Made by a program: the position numbers and the translations under genes. From the IMG/VR virus record IMGVR_UViG_3300042898_004347, positions 1 through 64,000 of that record: 64,000 nucleotides of DNA; one strand, given 5' to 3'. The notes under the pieces are model-generated. The model ran no database searches. It saw only the letters and a list, made by a program, of their open reading frames with translations, and had not been told where the DNA came from. Positions 12,093 to 20,391 of the stretch are shown in pieces. Every line of letters begins with the position of its first letter. Within the stretch, counting starts at the first letter, position 1. Origin of the DNA: a virus.

Positions 12093-13084
12093 TTGCTGTT
12101 CTCCTCAATGAAGTTCATAACTGTAGAAATTGGGCAACGAAGCACATATGCCGCATTGTCCTGGAAACCAAAGGTAATAATCACGTCATCATTTGATTGG
12201 CACATACCAATTGCAAATTCAACCTGTGCATCAAGAAAGAAGAATTCCTTCGAGTGTTTCACAATGTTCCAGTTCTCATCCCACATGACCCAGCGATGAT
12301 GATAGACTGCATCCTTACGACCCACATCCGATTTGAAGAGATCCACCTCATGAGTAATGGCAATATAATGATTACCCATCTTAATTGCCTGAGTACCGCC
12401 GCGAAGATCACGTCGAACACTCGGATGATTCTGTGCGAGCAATACTCGTTCACAGCCTTGAGTTTCTGGAATTGCTTTTACAATCTCTGTGGGACCACAC
12501 CACTTGATGTAATGATAGGGCTGATCAAGGATGGGCATCCAATTCTTTTCGCAATATGCATTCGGATCAATCGGAGTTGGAATACGAAAGCGAGAAATTT
12601 CCTTGACCGATTCAGGAGTTACAACTATCTCAGAGAGTTCCATGCGACCCTGACCATTTGTGGTTGTATCGCGACGAACACCAGTGATATACAGTTTACC
12701 ATCCCAACGAACGATTCGAGCATCTTCAAGACCCACAAACTCCCACTTAGGTTCATAGGTATCACCAAAACTCATATCAATCTGTGTGACACGAGTAAGA
12801 TCAAGATCCGAGGCGTTATTCAGTTCACCATAATAATTCGTGGTGCGAAGATGCTGGTCATTCTCCGGGTGCAGATATGTGAGTGGTCCCCAAGGATGCA
12901 AAAACAGTTTGTTCTCGGAATGATAAAAGGTGTAATTCACGTGGCGAATGACAACTCGCAGAACTCCATCGTCATTCAGAATCGAGGGATTCATAAGTCC
13001 AGTACCCTTCGTGAGGTTTGCTGGCACAATTAACGGTTTGATGGCACCGCCATCCTGCAGGGCTAATTTAACAAAGTTTTTCAT
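12089..13084 (-). CDS. GH130-like five-bladed propeller protein
   Basis: The product is 331 aa. Repeated beta-strand motifs include TGLMNPSILNDDG near residue 30, FVGLEDARIVRWDGKLYITG near residue 115, and GGTQAIKMGNHYIAITHEV. This is the pattern of glycoside hydrolase/phosphorylase family 130 and related propellers, with E-D-A-R where active members carry an acidic metal- or substrate-contacting motif. A late DAQVEFAIGMC segment matches the last blade. It is the first gene of the glycan unit that also holds the methyltransferase and glycosyltransferase. Catalysis (mannoside phosphorolysis or hydrolysis) is possible but unproven. A role in trimming or binding host surface sugar fits the location beside fibre genes. 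Confidence 0.65.
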   Translation of the reverse strand: MKNFVKLALQDGGAIKPLIVPANLTKGTGLMNPSILNDDGVLRVVIRHVNYTFYHSENKLFLHPWGPLTYLHPENDQHLRTTNYYGELNNASDLDLTRVTQIDMSFGDTYEPKWEFVGLEDARIVRWDGKLYITGVRRDTTTNGQGRMELSEIVVTPESVKEISRFRIPTPIDPNAYCEKNWMPILDQPYHYIKWCGPTEIVKAIPETQGCERVLLAQNHPSVRRDLRGGTQAIKMGNHYIAITHEVDLFKSDVGRKDAVYHHRWVMWDENWNIVKHSKEFFFLDAQVEFAIGMCQSNDDVIITFGFQDNAAYVLRCPISTVMNFIEENSK

Positions 13085-13200
13085 AATATGCTTAAACTAT
13101 ATATTACATTCGTTTGAATGTAAATTCAATTATTACACTTTCTTCATCATTATCCTATTTACATCATTCCCGCGAATGATTAAAATCTATCTCTAATCTC
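13085..13200. other. Intergenic region with small hairpin
   Basis: About 115 bp without a gene. It contains ACATTC-GTTT-GAATGT, a 6-bp hairpin at about 13,112-13,127, and an AT-rich stretch. A leftward TTTACA about 16 bp from ATATAG could be a weak early-type promoter for the glycan unit, but the -10 is poor. No good NATAAATA box is present. Confidence 0.3.
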
Positions 13201-13695
13201 TTAAATAACAATACCAATCCGCTGACCCTTCACCGTGGTGTTTGCATTCACGGGAGAAACTCTGAGTACAAGAGATGATCCAATTAGAACGGCCGAGACT
13301 GTTCCAAGAGTTGCACTTGATGCAATTGTGGCATACTCTGTAATATAAACATCAGTGCCATCATGCATGACTAGCACTTCGGTTGACTGATAACTTGATC
13401 CCGCAGTCATTTGAATTAAATACTTGGCGGTACGATAATCCGCATAAGGAAAGGAATCAACGCTTTGATTCGCGGATGTTGTAGTGAGAGCCGTACTAAA
13501 TGCAATGACCTCACCTCCACCCACGAGAGGGTTGGCTCGAATTCTGACAATCTCATCAACTCCGCCACTTACAAACCTGCGTAGATACACATATCCATCC
13601 GCAGTATTCAGTGCAATCTCGCCGACTTCAAGTGATGCGGTGGTAGGAGCCGTTCCCGCAACCGCATTTCTCTTATGTTTTAAAATAGTTGGCAT
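13201..13695 (-). CDS. Structural protein with tropism-determinant-like N-terminus
   Basis: The product is 164 aa. The first ~50 residues (ILKHKRNAVAGTAPTTASL, then EVGEIALNTADGYVYLRR) match the small N-terminal fold seen in major tropism determinant and many fibre or collar proteins. The rest is beta-rich (YLIQMTAGSSYQSTEVLVMH) and resembles a virion surface domain. It lies between the glycan unit and a fibre gene, on the same strand. A role as a small tail-associated or fibre-connecting protein is inferred. Confidence 0.55.
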   Translation of the reverse strand: MPTILKHKRNAVAGTAPTTASLEVGEIALNTADGYVYLRRFVSGGVDEIVRIRANPLVGGGEVIAFSTALTTTSANQSVDSFPYADYRTAKYLIQMTAGSSYQSTEVLVMHDGTDVYITEYATIASSATLGTVSAVLIGSSLVLRVSPVNANTTVKGQRIGIVI

Positions 13696-13740
13696 AATTA
13701 TACTTATACATCCACTCCACCATCTAAACTAAAGATTCAA

Positions 13741-15945
13741 TTAGAATGTTCCGCCATCAAGTGAATTTGTCCAGGCGGGTACTCCAGCATTTGAAGAGAG
13801 GAAGAATCCAGAGTTACCAGCTCCTGCAGATGCAACTGCCGTGACCTGAAGTGCGCCGGAACCATTACCATATAGAATACCATTTGCAGTAAAGCTCGAT
13901 GCTCCAGTGCCGCCATCCGCCACAGTGATATCGGTAATTCCCGTGACTGAACCACCAGTAATTGTAGCATTCGAAGAACTAAGAGTGACATTCGTGACTG
14001 AACCACCAGTGATTGTAGAATTAGTAGACTCAAGGTCAGCAACAAGTGTGGCAACAGCATAACCAGTACCCGAGGTGTTAACCGTTGTTGTTGGTGCTAC
14101 CTGAAGGTCTTTAAACAATTTCCATTTGCCATCCGTCGCATCACGATACAAACCAGCATATTGATCTTGAGTTCCGCTAGAATCGTAGAGACCAAAGAGA
14201 CCGATATCGATCGCATCTGTTGCATCATTATCTTTCGCAACAAATACCAATGGATCCGTGACAGTAAGAGTAGTAGAATTGACCGTTGTAGTATTACCGG
14301 AAACCGTAAGGTTACCCGCAATCGTCACATTGTTTCCTGACATTGTGATTGCAGTAGAACCGTCCGATGCAAGAATGTCATTACCACCAACCTTAAGGTC
14401 ACCCGCAATCGTAACATTTCCAGTCGCATTTACCAGAGTAATTGCTGTCGTGCCATCCGATGTGAGAATGTCATTACCACCAACTTTTAGATCGCCCGTG
14501 ACTGTAAGGTCATTGCCAATCGTCGTTGTTCCAGTTGCAGCACCAATTGCTGTTGCTGTAGATGCACCGAATGCTGATACCGTTGTTGCAGTTGTATTAA
14601 AGACCGCAAGAGTTGTACTGTTCGTGAGTACCGATGTTGTGAACGTTGGCGTTGTACCAAATACCAGAGCGCCGGTTCCAGTTTCATCGCTAATAACGCC
14701 TGCCAATTCAGCAGAAGTTGTTGCAGCAAACTGACTCAGTGCTGAACCAATGATTGCCAATGTACCACTCGTTGGCAGTGTCACATTTGTTGTACTCGTC
14801 GTATTCAGCGTCAGCGAGTTTGAACCCGTCGTGACGAGTGCACCAGCCAAAGTAATATTTCCGCGTAGGTCAATTGTGCGTGCCGCATCGTTGACCGTGA
14901 GCAGAAGAGTACGTCCAACCGATAAGTTTTCCGTATTGCTTAAAGTAAGATCAAACGGGCCCGTGCCCGTGGAACGAATTCCGAGAGATGTGAGACCAGT
15001 ATGAGTACCACCAGCAATTGATGGCGTGACCAATGATGGGCTGTTTGTAAATGCAACTGTTCCTGTTCCACCTTCATCAGTTAATGCTGCCGCAAGATTT
15101 GCAGAAGATGGTGTTGCCAAGAATGTTGCAACGCCGGTACCGAGACCACTAATACCCGTTGATACTGGAAGACCCGTGACATTGGTAAGTGTACCTGATG
15201 CTGGAGTTCCAAGCACAGGAGCCGTCATGACCGGCGCAGTGAGCGTCTTATTTGTAAGAGTCTGCGTATCCGTCAACGTTGCGACTGTGCTATCAATACT
15301 AAAGGTAACTGTATCCGTCGTTGCACCGGATGTAATGACACTGTCCAAACCATTACCACCCACAAAAGCAAGAGTATCCGTCGCAAGAGCAACAGAGGAT
15401 GTTCCTGTATCACCACTAATACCCAGAGTGGTTGTAATCGATGCGGTCGTTACACTTGTAATTAAACCCTTCGCATTGACCGTAATGATTGGAATCGATG
15501 TGGTTGAACCAAATGCGCCAACATTTGCATTAACAGTGGCAAGAGTAAGTGCTGCTGAGACTGCGGCTGATCCGTCAACAGATGCGAGAGAGGCGGTAGC
15601 ATCACCCGTGAGTGAAAGAGTACGAGGTGTCGCCCAGGTCGTGGCGGTTGTCGCATTTCCACTTAACGCCGCGCTAATTGTACCCGCGATAAAATTACCA
15701 GAGGCGTCACGTTTTACCAGAGTTGATACTGTATTTGCACTTGTTGCTGCATTGACGATATCGGTGTAGTACTTACCACCGATCTGAACCGCCTCAACAT
15801 GCCCCGAAATAAGCTGACCGATATACAGCCTATCACCGGTGCCTCCCGCAAGAAAGGAATATGCTTGCTCGCCAACCGAAAGTACGTCGGATGCCGGAGT
15901 AGCCGTTGCTGTGCTGAATTTTGTTTTGATGACTGTGCCGGGCAT
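13741..15945 (-). CDS. Repetitive tail fibre or structural protein
   Basis: The product is 734 aa, rich in Thr, Ser, Ala and Gly. The head ([20 protein letters not shown], then [22 protein letters not shown]) is of the same kind as the neighbouring 164-aa protein. The body has repeats such as [41 protein letters not shown] (two near-copies) and [20 protein letters not shown], typical of beta-helical phage fibre shafts. There is no S74 domain at the end, which closes with [20 protein letters not shown]. It overlaps the 81-aa gene upstream by 1 nt. Probably a fibre or a fibre-like decoration. Confidence 0.7.
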   Translation of the reverse strand: MPGTVIKTKFSTATATPASDVLSVGEQAYSFLAGGTGDRLYIGQLISGHVEAVQIGGKYYTDIVNAATSANTVSTLVKRDASGNFIAGTISAALSGNATTATTWATPRTLSLTGDATASLASVDGSAAVSAALTLATVNANVGAFGSTTSIPIITVNAKGLITSVTTASITTTLGISGDTGTSSVALATDTLAFVGGNGLDSVITSGATTDTVTFSIDSTVATLTDTQTLTNKTLTAPVMTAPVLGTPASGTLTNVTGLPVSTGISGLGTGVATFLATPSSANLAAALTDEGGTGTVAFTNSPSLVTPSIAGGTHTGLTSLGIRSTGTGPFDLTLSNTENLSVGRTLLLTVNDAARTIDLRGNITLAGALVTTGSNSLTLNTTSTTNVTLPTSGTLAIIGSALSQFAATTSAELAGVISDETGTGALVFGTTPTFTTSVLTNSTTLAVFNTTATTVSAFGASTATAIGAATGTTTIGNDLTVTGDLKVGGNDILTSDGTTAITLVNATGNVTIAGDLKVGGNDILASDGSTAITMSGNNVTIAGNLTVSGNTTTVNSTTLTVTDPLVFVAKDNDATDAIDIGLFGLYDSSGTQDQYAGLYRDATDGKWKLFKDLQVAPTTTVNTSGTGYAVATLVADLESTNSTITGGSVTNVTLSSSNATITGGSVTGITDITVADGGTGASSFTANGILYGNGSGALQVTAVASAGAGNSGFFLSSNAGVPAWTNSLDGGTF

Positions 15946-16190
15946 TAGAATGATCCTCCGATGATACTTGTGTTAGAATTATTAATCTCTACATTAGAGA
16001 CAAATTTATGTGTTGTGTTATTGTAAATAAGCATTGATCCGTCTCCGAGATTGGTAAGATCGACGTCTGTTAGCTGACCCAAGGATATATTATTCGTCGC
16101 CGTAACGCTATTCGCTTGAATACCGCTCGCGCTCTTGAACTTGGCTTTAACTGACGGATTTAATGAAAAATTGGCTCTGATTGCACTCAT
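15945..16190 (-). CDS. Small fibre-associated protein
   Basis: The product is 81 aa. The segment [21 protein letters not shown] plus the following NNTTHKFV resembles a linker motif found inside large marine phage fibre proteins. It overlaps the next fibre gene by 1 nt and the preceding gene by 4 nt, so it is made together with them. It could be a separate adaptor or a split-off fibre segment. No enzymatic motif is visible. Confidence 0.5.
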   Translation of the reverse strand: MSAIRANFSLNPSVKAKFKSASGIQANSVTATNNISLGQLTDVDLTNLGDGSMLIYNNTTHKFVSNVEINNSNTSIIGGSF

Positions 16191-16525
16191 GGTTTGGTGA
16201 CTCCTGGAGAGATTTCAACCTGACCTTCAACGACGCGAGTGACATTGCCAGTCGATGTCTGTACCACCTCAACATCATACCGATATCTTCCCGCCGCAAG
16301 GGCGAGAGTTTGCTGGGCAGTGAGGCTCACGGTAATCGTTCCATTGACTGCGCTTAAAACTGTTGCAGTAAAGGCGGTAAATGATGTGGATGAGTAGCTT
16401 TTACGAATCTGACCTCGCACGGTATATCCTGCAAGGTTAAAGATAAGACCATCAGATCCTTCTACGGTAACCGTGGAAGAAAACGTAGATCCCTGATCGA
16501 TTGAGATGTTAGCATATACGGCCAT
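16187..16525 (-). CDS. Small beta-sandwich virion protein
   Basis: The product is 112 aa. It begins MAVYANISIDQGSTFSSTV and continues with FNLAGYTVRGQIRKSY and GRYRYDVEVVQTSTG, the pattern of an Ig-like/BppU-N-type beta-sandwich found in T4-like marine phage tail regions. It is the first gene of a late transcript: TATAAATA lies 9 nt upstream. It overlaps the 81-aa gene by 4 nt. A structural role at the tail or baseplate periphery is inferred. Confidence 0.55.
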   Translation of the reverse strand: MAVYANISIDQGSTFSSTVTVEGSDGLIFNLAGYTVRGQIRKSYSSTSFTAFTATVLSAVNGTITVSLTAQQTLALAAGRYRYDVEVVQTSTGNVTRVVEGQVEISPGVTKP

Positions 16526-16534
16526 GAGTTGTTC

Positions 16535-16542
16535 TATTTATA
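16535..16542 (-). promoter_or_regulatory. Late promoter TATAAATA, 9 nt before a start codon
   Basis: A perfect TATAAATA on the leftward strand. The ATG at 16525 begins 9 nt after it, which leaves no room for a normal leader with a Shine-Dalgarno sequence. Confidence 0.7.
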
Positions 16543-16583
16543 ATAACACGGCGATATGCTTTTAGATGGTATAGAACGAAAGA

Positions 16584-16817
16584 TTAGTCGCTATACTGTA
16601 TTGTATCTCCCTCTTGAAGAGGAATTAGCTCTCTTTGTTCGTTCATAAGCCAGAACATATCTCCGACTAAAATTTCTTCGATGATACGGTAACCATGGCA
16701 CGTAATTCTCTGATCTCCGCGAACTAGAATGAGAGTACCTTTAGAAAGGCCACCCTTCCTTGAAGCAACGAACGCTTCGGGTAGAGTTACCCGAGTAATA
16801 TTTGTTAAAGTTTTCAT
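16584..16817 (-). CDS. Hypothetical 77-aa protein
   Basis: I place the start at ATG 16817 (MKTLTNITRVTLPEAFVASR), which overlaps the TAA of the upstream gene (TAATG), rather than at an upstream start inside that gene. The 77-residue product is beta-rich and mildly charged, with GDQRITCHGYRIIEE near the middle. No family is recognised. Its position among small structural genes suggests a virion or assembly role, which is not shown by the sequence. Confidence 0.5.
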   Translation of the reverse strand: MKTLTNITRVTLPEAFVASRKGGLSKGTLILVRGDQRITCHGYRIIEEILVGDMFWLMNEQRELIPLQEGDTIQYSD

Positions 16818-17230
16818 TAGCATGCTGTAGATCCACCAATGGTTGCACCTGAGTAAAGACTCACAGTCCCATCCCAAGCACACGTTGTTGAAAATGCAGA
16901 CTGGTATGCAGCGCCAGGATCATTTAAATCGTCATCCTGGGTAGCAAACCCGCCATAGCATGTTGTCCAGGAAGCCCCTGCATTTCCACCCGGCCCTCGT
17001 ATAATGTCGTACGTATAGCAATTGTGCTTCTCCATAAACGCATTCGAAATATCAGAGCCGTTTGTCGAATATCCAACGTCTCCAATCTTTGCCGTCGATC
17101 CTCTGGGCTCATAACGGTCATTTAAATCTGTTCCGCTAACGTTATAATTTGTTGCACCGCCCGCGCTACCGGATCGGGCCATAAATTTATTGTCCAGATC
17201 AACACCGTTAACTGAAAAATTTGAAGGCAT
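16817..17230 (-). CDS. Hypothetical virion protein with repeated NGxDLxxxF motif
   Basis: The product is 137 aa. Three near-repeats fill the N-terminal half: FSVNGVDLDNKFMARSGS, YNVSGTDLNDRYEPRGST and YSTNGSDISNAFMEK. Proteins with this motif occur beside fibre genes in T4-like marine phages. The C-terminal half contains four cysteines and Gly/Ser-rich sequence. It is followed without a gap by the 77-aa gene. A small structural or fibre-tip protein is plausible. Confidence 0.5.
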   Translation of the reverse strand: MPSNFSVNGVDLDNKFMARSGSAGGATNYNVSGTDLNDRYEPRGSTAKIGDVGYSTNGSDISNAFMEKHNCYTYDIIRGPGGNAGASWTTCYGGFATQDDDLNDPGAAYQSAFSTTCAWDGTVSLYSGATIGGSTAC

Positions 17231-17235
17231 TGTGA

Positions 17236-20163
17236 TTATTTAGATTCTAGTTTTTCAAGGCGAGCAAGGATATCTTTCACAGCCTCGATGAGTACTGCTG
17301 AAAGACGACCGTAATCAACTGAATTTGCCATACCTTCAGAATTGAGGCCCACGATTGCAGGAATCAGTTGCTGAACTTCTTCCGCAATAACACCCACGTC
17401 ATTCTTTACGGTACCATCTTTACGGTCATATGATACACCCCGAAGTTGTTTTACTAAGTCCGAAGCACCTACAAGAGTTATAACATTGTCTTTATATCGA
17501 AGTGATGATGTTGCATTGTAGCTGCCAGCAGTCACCGAAGCAAACGTTGGACTATTTCCAGTTCCTACCGATTGGTTAATTGTGTAGGCTGTAATGTTGC
17601 TTGCGGTACCGGTCGTATCTTGATTCCATGTCGGAACTGTTCCAGTTAGACCGCTATATGCAACATTCGTTGCAGTTGCTGCATTACCTGTGCAAGAGCC
17701 GGATGATCCCGTTGTATTTTGATTCAGAGTTCCAATCGATCCGCCCAAAGTTAAAGTACCACTTCCTGTAATTGATCCAGTGAGTGTAATTCCGCTTACA
17801 GTTCCCGTTCCAGAAACTGAGGTGACCGTGCCTGTATTTGTAGTATAACCAGAAGGATTTGTTGAGTTGTATGGAGTAAAGCCCAACGCAGTCGTCACAT
17901 TGCCCGAGTTGATCCCACTGATGTAGCCGCTTGGATTTGTTGCGTTATATGGCGTAAATCCTAACGCAGTCGTCACATTGCCCGAGTTAATCCCGCTGAT
18001 GTAGCCGCTTGGATTTGTTGCGTTATATGGCGTAAATCCTAAACCAGCCGTGATCTGACCGCTCGATACCGTATTGCCAGAAATGCTTGAGACAGTTGCC
18101 GCATTACCAGAACAGCTCGATGAAGTTGATGCATTGCCACTCAGTGCTGCTGTAATTGTACCCGCACTAAAATTGCCCGATGCATCTCGTAATACAATCT
18201 GATTTGCTGTATTTGTACTTGCCGCTGTAATTGTTGCACTGTTTGCTTGGCTTGTAATTGTGGCAGCATTTCCTGTGCATGAACCAGATGAACCGGTTAC
18301 ATTTCCCGTGACGTTACCCGTGACGGCTCCAGTTAAAGGTCCCACAAATGATGTGGCTTCTATACTACGATTGAATACAAATCTATTCGTGCCATTTACA
18401 TATAGCAGTGTTGGACTGCTATCGTATGAACCAATCGTGAAACCCGCACCATTTGCTGCAGAAGCCGTAGCAGCATCTTTTGCAATATTGATATTTAAAT
18501 CCGCGATATTTAAAGTACTAGAATTTACTGTAGTAGTTGTACCTGAAACCGTAAGATTGCCTGAAACCGTCAAGTTTCCTGCAACTGTGCCTCCGCTGCT
18601 GATCTGAAGATAACGACCATCTAAATCTACTGATGCTAATCCAGTAATATGCCCATATGTATCCAGCGTAATATCCTGAATTACAGTTCCAGCCGAATTG
18701 TCAACTGAAGCCTGGGATGACGTATTATTGTGCGCAATGCTAACAGTTTTTGATACATTATCCGTAGTGATTACAATTCCGATAATGCTATCAACAGACG
18801 CCGCTGCAAGATTCAGCGTTGCCGTATTCGTTTCGGCAGTAACTGTTGTTTGTCCTGAAACTGCAATATTCTTAAAGATATTCTGCGATGAACCTTTATC
18901 CGTATTTGCAAGAGTAATCGTGAGAGGGTCAGGAGTATTCACTCCAAATGCTGCTGAACCAGCCTCAGTAGCATTCACGCTTAGACCCGCTGTACTGGCT
19001 ACTGTGATCAAACCGTTATTACCCGGAGCAGTTGTACTCGTAATCGTAATTGAATCTGTGGCCGCATTCGTTGTAATTGCGATATTACTACCCGCAACTA
19101 GATTCACAGTGTCGTTATTTGTGTTGGCCGACACTGTGGATTGACCAGTGACTGCAAAGTTCTTAAAGATATTCTGCAGTGAACCTCTATCACTATTTGT
19201 AATTGTAATTCCTGCATTTTCCGACCCTGATCCAGATACCGTAATACCATCACCAGCCGCTGCGGTTGCAATATAATTGCCTGTTGTATCAGTTCCAAGA
19301 GCAACTGAGTTTGCTCCAATTGTTGTGGCGAATGATGCGGTAAATGGGCCCTCAGTACCTAAAGCACCTAAATTTGAGAGAGTGGCAGATCCGGATCCCG
19401 TTACGTCACCCGTCAGAGTGACTGTGATAACGGGCGAAGGCTTGTTATAAAGCGTATTAAAGTTGGCAGATACATCACTTGAACCAACAAGTGTCGTGGT
19501 ACCTAATACCTGAAGATTTCCAGAGATAATTGTATTACCCGTGGCATCATCAATAGTAAATTTGTCAACCGCACCTGAGGTCTGAACTTTAAAGTCTGCA
19601 CCTTTTACGGTCAACGATCCGTTTACCAAGGTTGAATCATCAGTAGCATTACCAAGAGTCGTACTACCCTGAACACCAAGAACACCTTGAATACTTGCAG
19701 TTCCCTTAACGCCTAGATCTCCGCTTATTACGGCAGAAGCTAAAGATAGAGGACCCTGAATATCAACGGTGCCCTGTAATGTAGCTGCACCTTGAACTCC
19801 GAGAGAACCTTTAAGTGTTGTTGCTCCCTGAACGCCTAATACACCCTGAAGATCGGTTGCGCCCTGCACCCCGAGAGTACCTTGAACCAAAACATTGCCC
19901 GAGAATGTTTTATTGCCATTAAAGGTAATACTACTGTTTCTGATTTCATTTGCTGCACCACGAAGAGTTGTTGCAGTGAAGTTAGAAAGAGCCTGTACAC
20001 CAATATCACCCTGCAATTCGTTCACTGCGGCGGTCACATTTGTACGATCCACAGTGATCCCAGCATCGAGTAGAGCAATATCTCCTAGCTCAGTAGATAC
20101 TGTATTGGTTTTTGTGCGCCAGGCCTCAAAGGTATCTGTACGATTGACAATTGTTAATGACAT
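17236..20163 (-). CDS. Long tail fibre with S74 chaperone domain
   Basis: The product is 975 aa. Near the N-terminus it has V-Q-G-x-L/T repeats (VQGTLGVQGATDLQGVLGVQ). A beta-rich shaft follows with duplicated units such as LGFTPYNATNPSGYISGINS (three copies) and TGNVTGSSGSCTGNAAT. The C-terminal ~100 residues are an S74-type chaperone (SSLRYKDNVITLVGASD, DVGVIAEEVQQLIPAIVG, VDYGRLSAVLIEAVKD) ending in a coiled coil. Ser and Lys of the SSLRYK segment fit the self-cleavage dyad. It is the first fibre gene downstream of the baseplate operon and probably attaches to the baseplate, an inference from gene order. Confidence 0.85.
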   Translation of the reverse strand: MSLTIVNRTDTFEAWRTKTNTVSTELGDIALLDAGITVDRTNVTAAVNELQGDIGVQALSNFTATTLRGAANEIRNSSITFNGNKTFSGNVLVQGTLGVQGATDLQGVLGVQGATTLKGSLGVQGAATLQGTVDIQGPLSLASAVISGDLGVKGTASIQGVLGVQGSTTLGNATDDSTLVNGSLTVKGADFKVQTSGAVDKFTIDDATGNTIISGNLQVLGTTTLVGSSDVSANFNTLYNKPSPVITVTLTGDVTGSGSATLSNLGALGTEGPFTASFATTIGANSVALGTDTTGNYIATAAAGDGITVSGSGSENAGITITNSDRGSLQNIFKNFAVTGQSTVSANTNNDTVNLVAGSNIAITTNAATDSITITSTTAPGNNGLITVASTAGLSVNATEAGSAAFGVNTPDPLTITLANTDKGSSQNIFKNIAVSGQTTVTAETNTATLNLAAASVDSIIGIVITTDNVSKTVSIAHNNTSSQASVDNSAGTVIQDITLDTYGHITGLASVDLDGRYLQISSGGTVAGNLTVSGNLTVSGTTTTVNSSTLNIADLNINIAKDAATASAANGAGFTIGSYDSSPTLLYVNGTNRFVFNRSIEATSFVGPLTGAVTGNVTGNVTGSSGSCTGNAATITSQANSATITAASTNTANQIVLRDASGNFSAGTITAALSGNASTSSSCSGNAATVSSISGNTVSSGQITAGLGFTPYNATNPSGYISGINSGNVTTALGFTPYNATNPSGYISGINSGNVTTALGFTPYNSTNPSGYTTNTGTVTSVSGTGTVSGITLTGSITGSGTLTLGGSIGTLNQNTTGSSGSCTGNAATATNVAYSGLTGTVPTWNQDTTGTASNITAYTINQSVGTGNSPTFASVTAGSYNATSSLRYKDNVITLVGASDLVKQLRGVSYDRKDGTVKNDVGVIAEEVQQLIPAIVGLNSEGMANSVDYGRLSAVLIEAVKDILARLEKLESK

Positions 20164-20171
20164 AGTATGTT

Positions 20172-20387
20172 TTACTTAGAAGAGGTGGACGCTGATAATA
20201 AAGATGAAACGAGAGCTTTAAGCTGGTATACTTCGGATTTTAAATTTTCAAATTCTAGAGCTTTGCTTTTTTCAGACTGTTTTGCGGAAATTCGATTCAG
20301 ATATTCGTTTCTATTGGTATTTATAATGCCATTCGAAGACATATCTCTCTGAAGATTTTCGTGATCAATGACGGTTGCTCTTGGCAT
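20172..20387 (-). CDS. Small coiled-coil protein
   Basis: The product is 71 aa, strongly helical and charged at the C-terminus (KALEFENLKSEVYQLKALVS). It lies 8 nt before the 975-aa fibre and 4 nt after the large DUF4815-type gene, so it is in the baseplate-fibre operon. The final helix could trimerise or join a fibre. The function is unknown. Confidence 0.55.
   Translation of the reverse strand: MPRATVIDHENLQRDMSSNGIINTNRNEYLNRISAKQSEKSKALEFENLKSEVYQLKALVSSLLSASTSSK
20318..20325 (-). promoter_or_regulatory. Possible internal late promoter TATAAATA
   Basis: A perfect TATAAATA lies inside the 71-aa coding sequence, 154 nt before the 975-aa fibre gene. It could give the fibre gene extra late transcription, but in AT-rich DNA a chance match inside a coding region is possible. 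Confidence 0.35.
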
Positions 20388-20391
20388 ATTA

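Noticed and set aside
12197-13033. A 278-codon plus-strand frame opposite the GH130-like gene
   Set aside because: The complementary frame has recognisable family motifs and translational coupling; the plus-strand frame is Cys/Ile/Thr-rich with no known motif or promoter.
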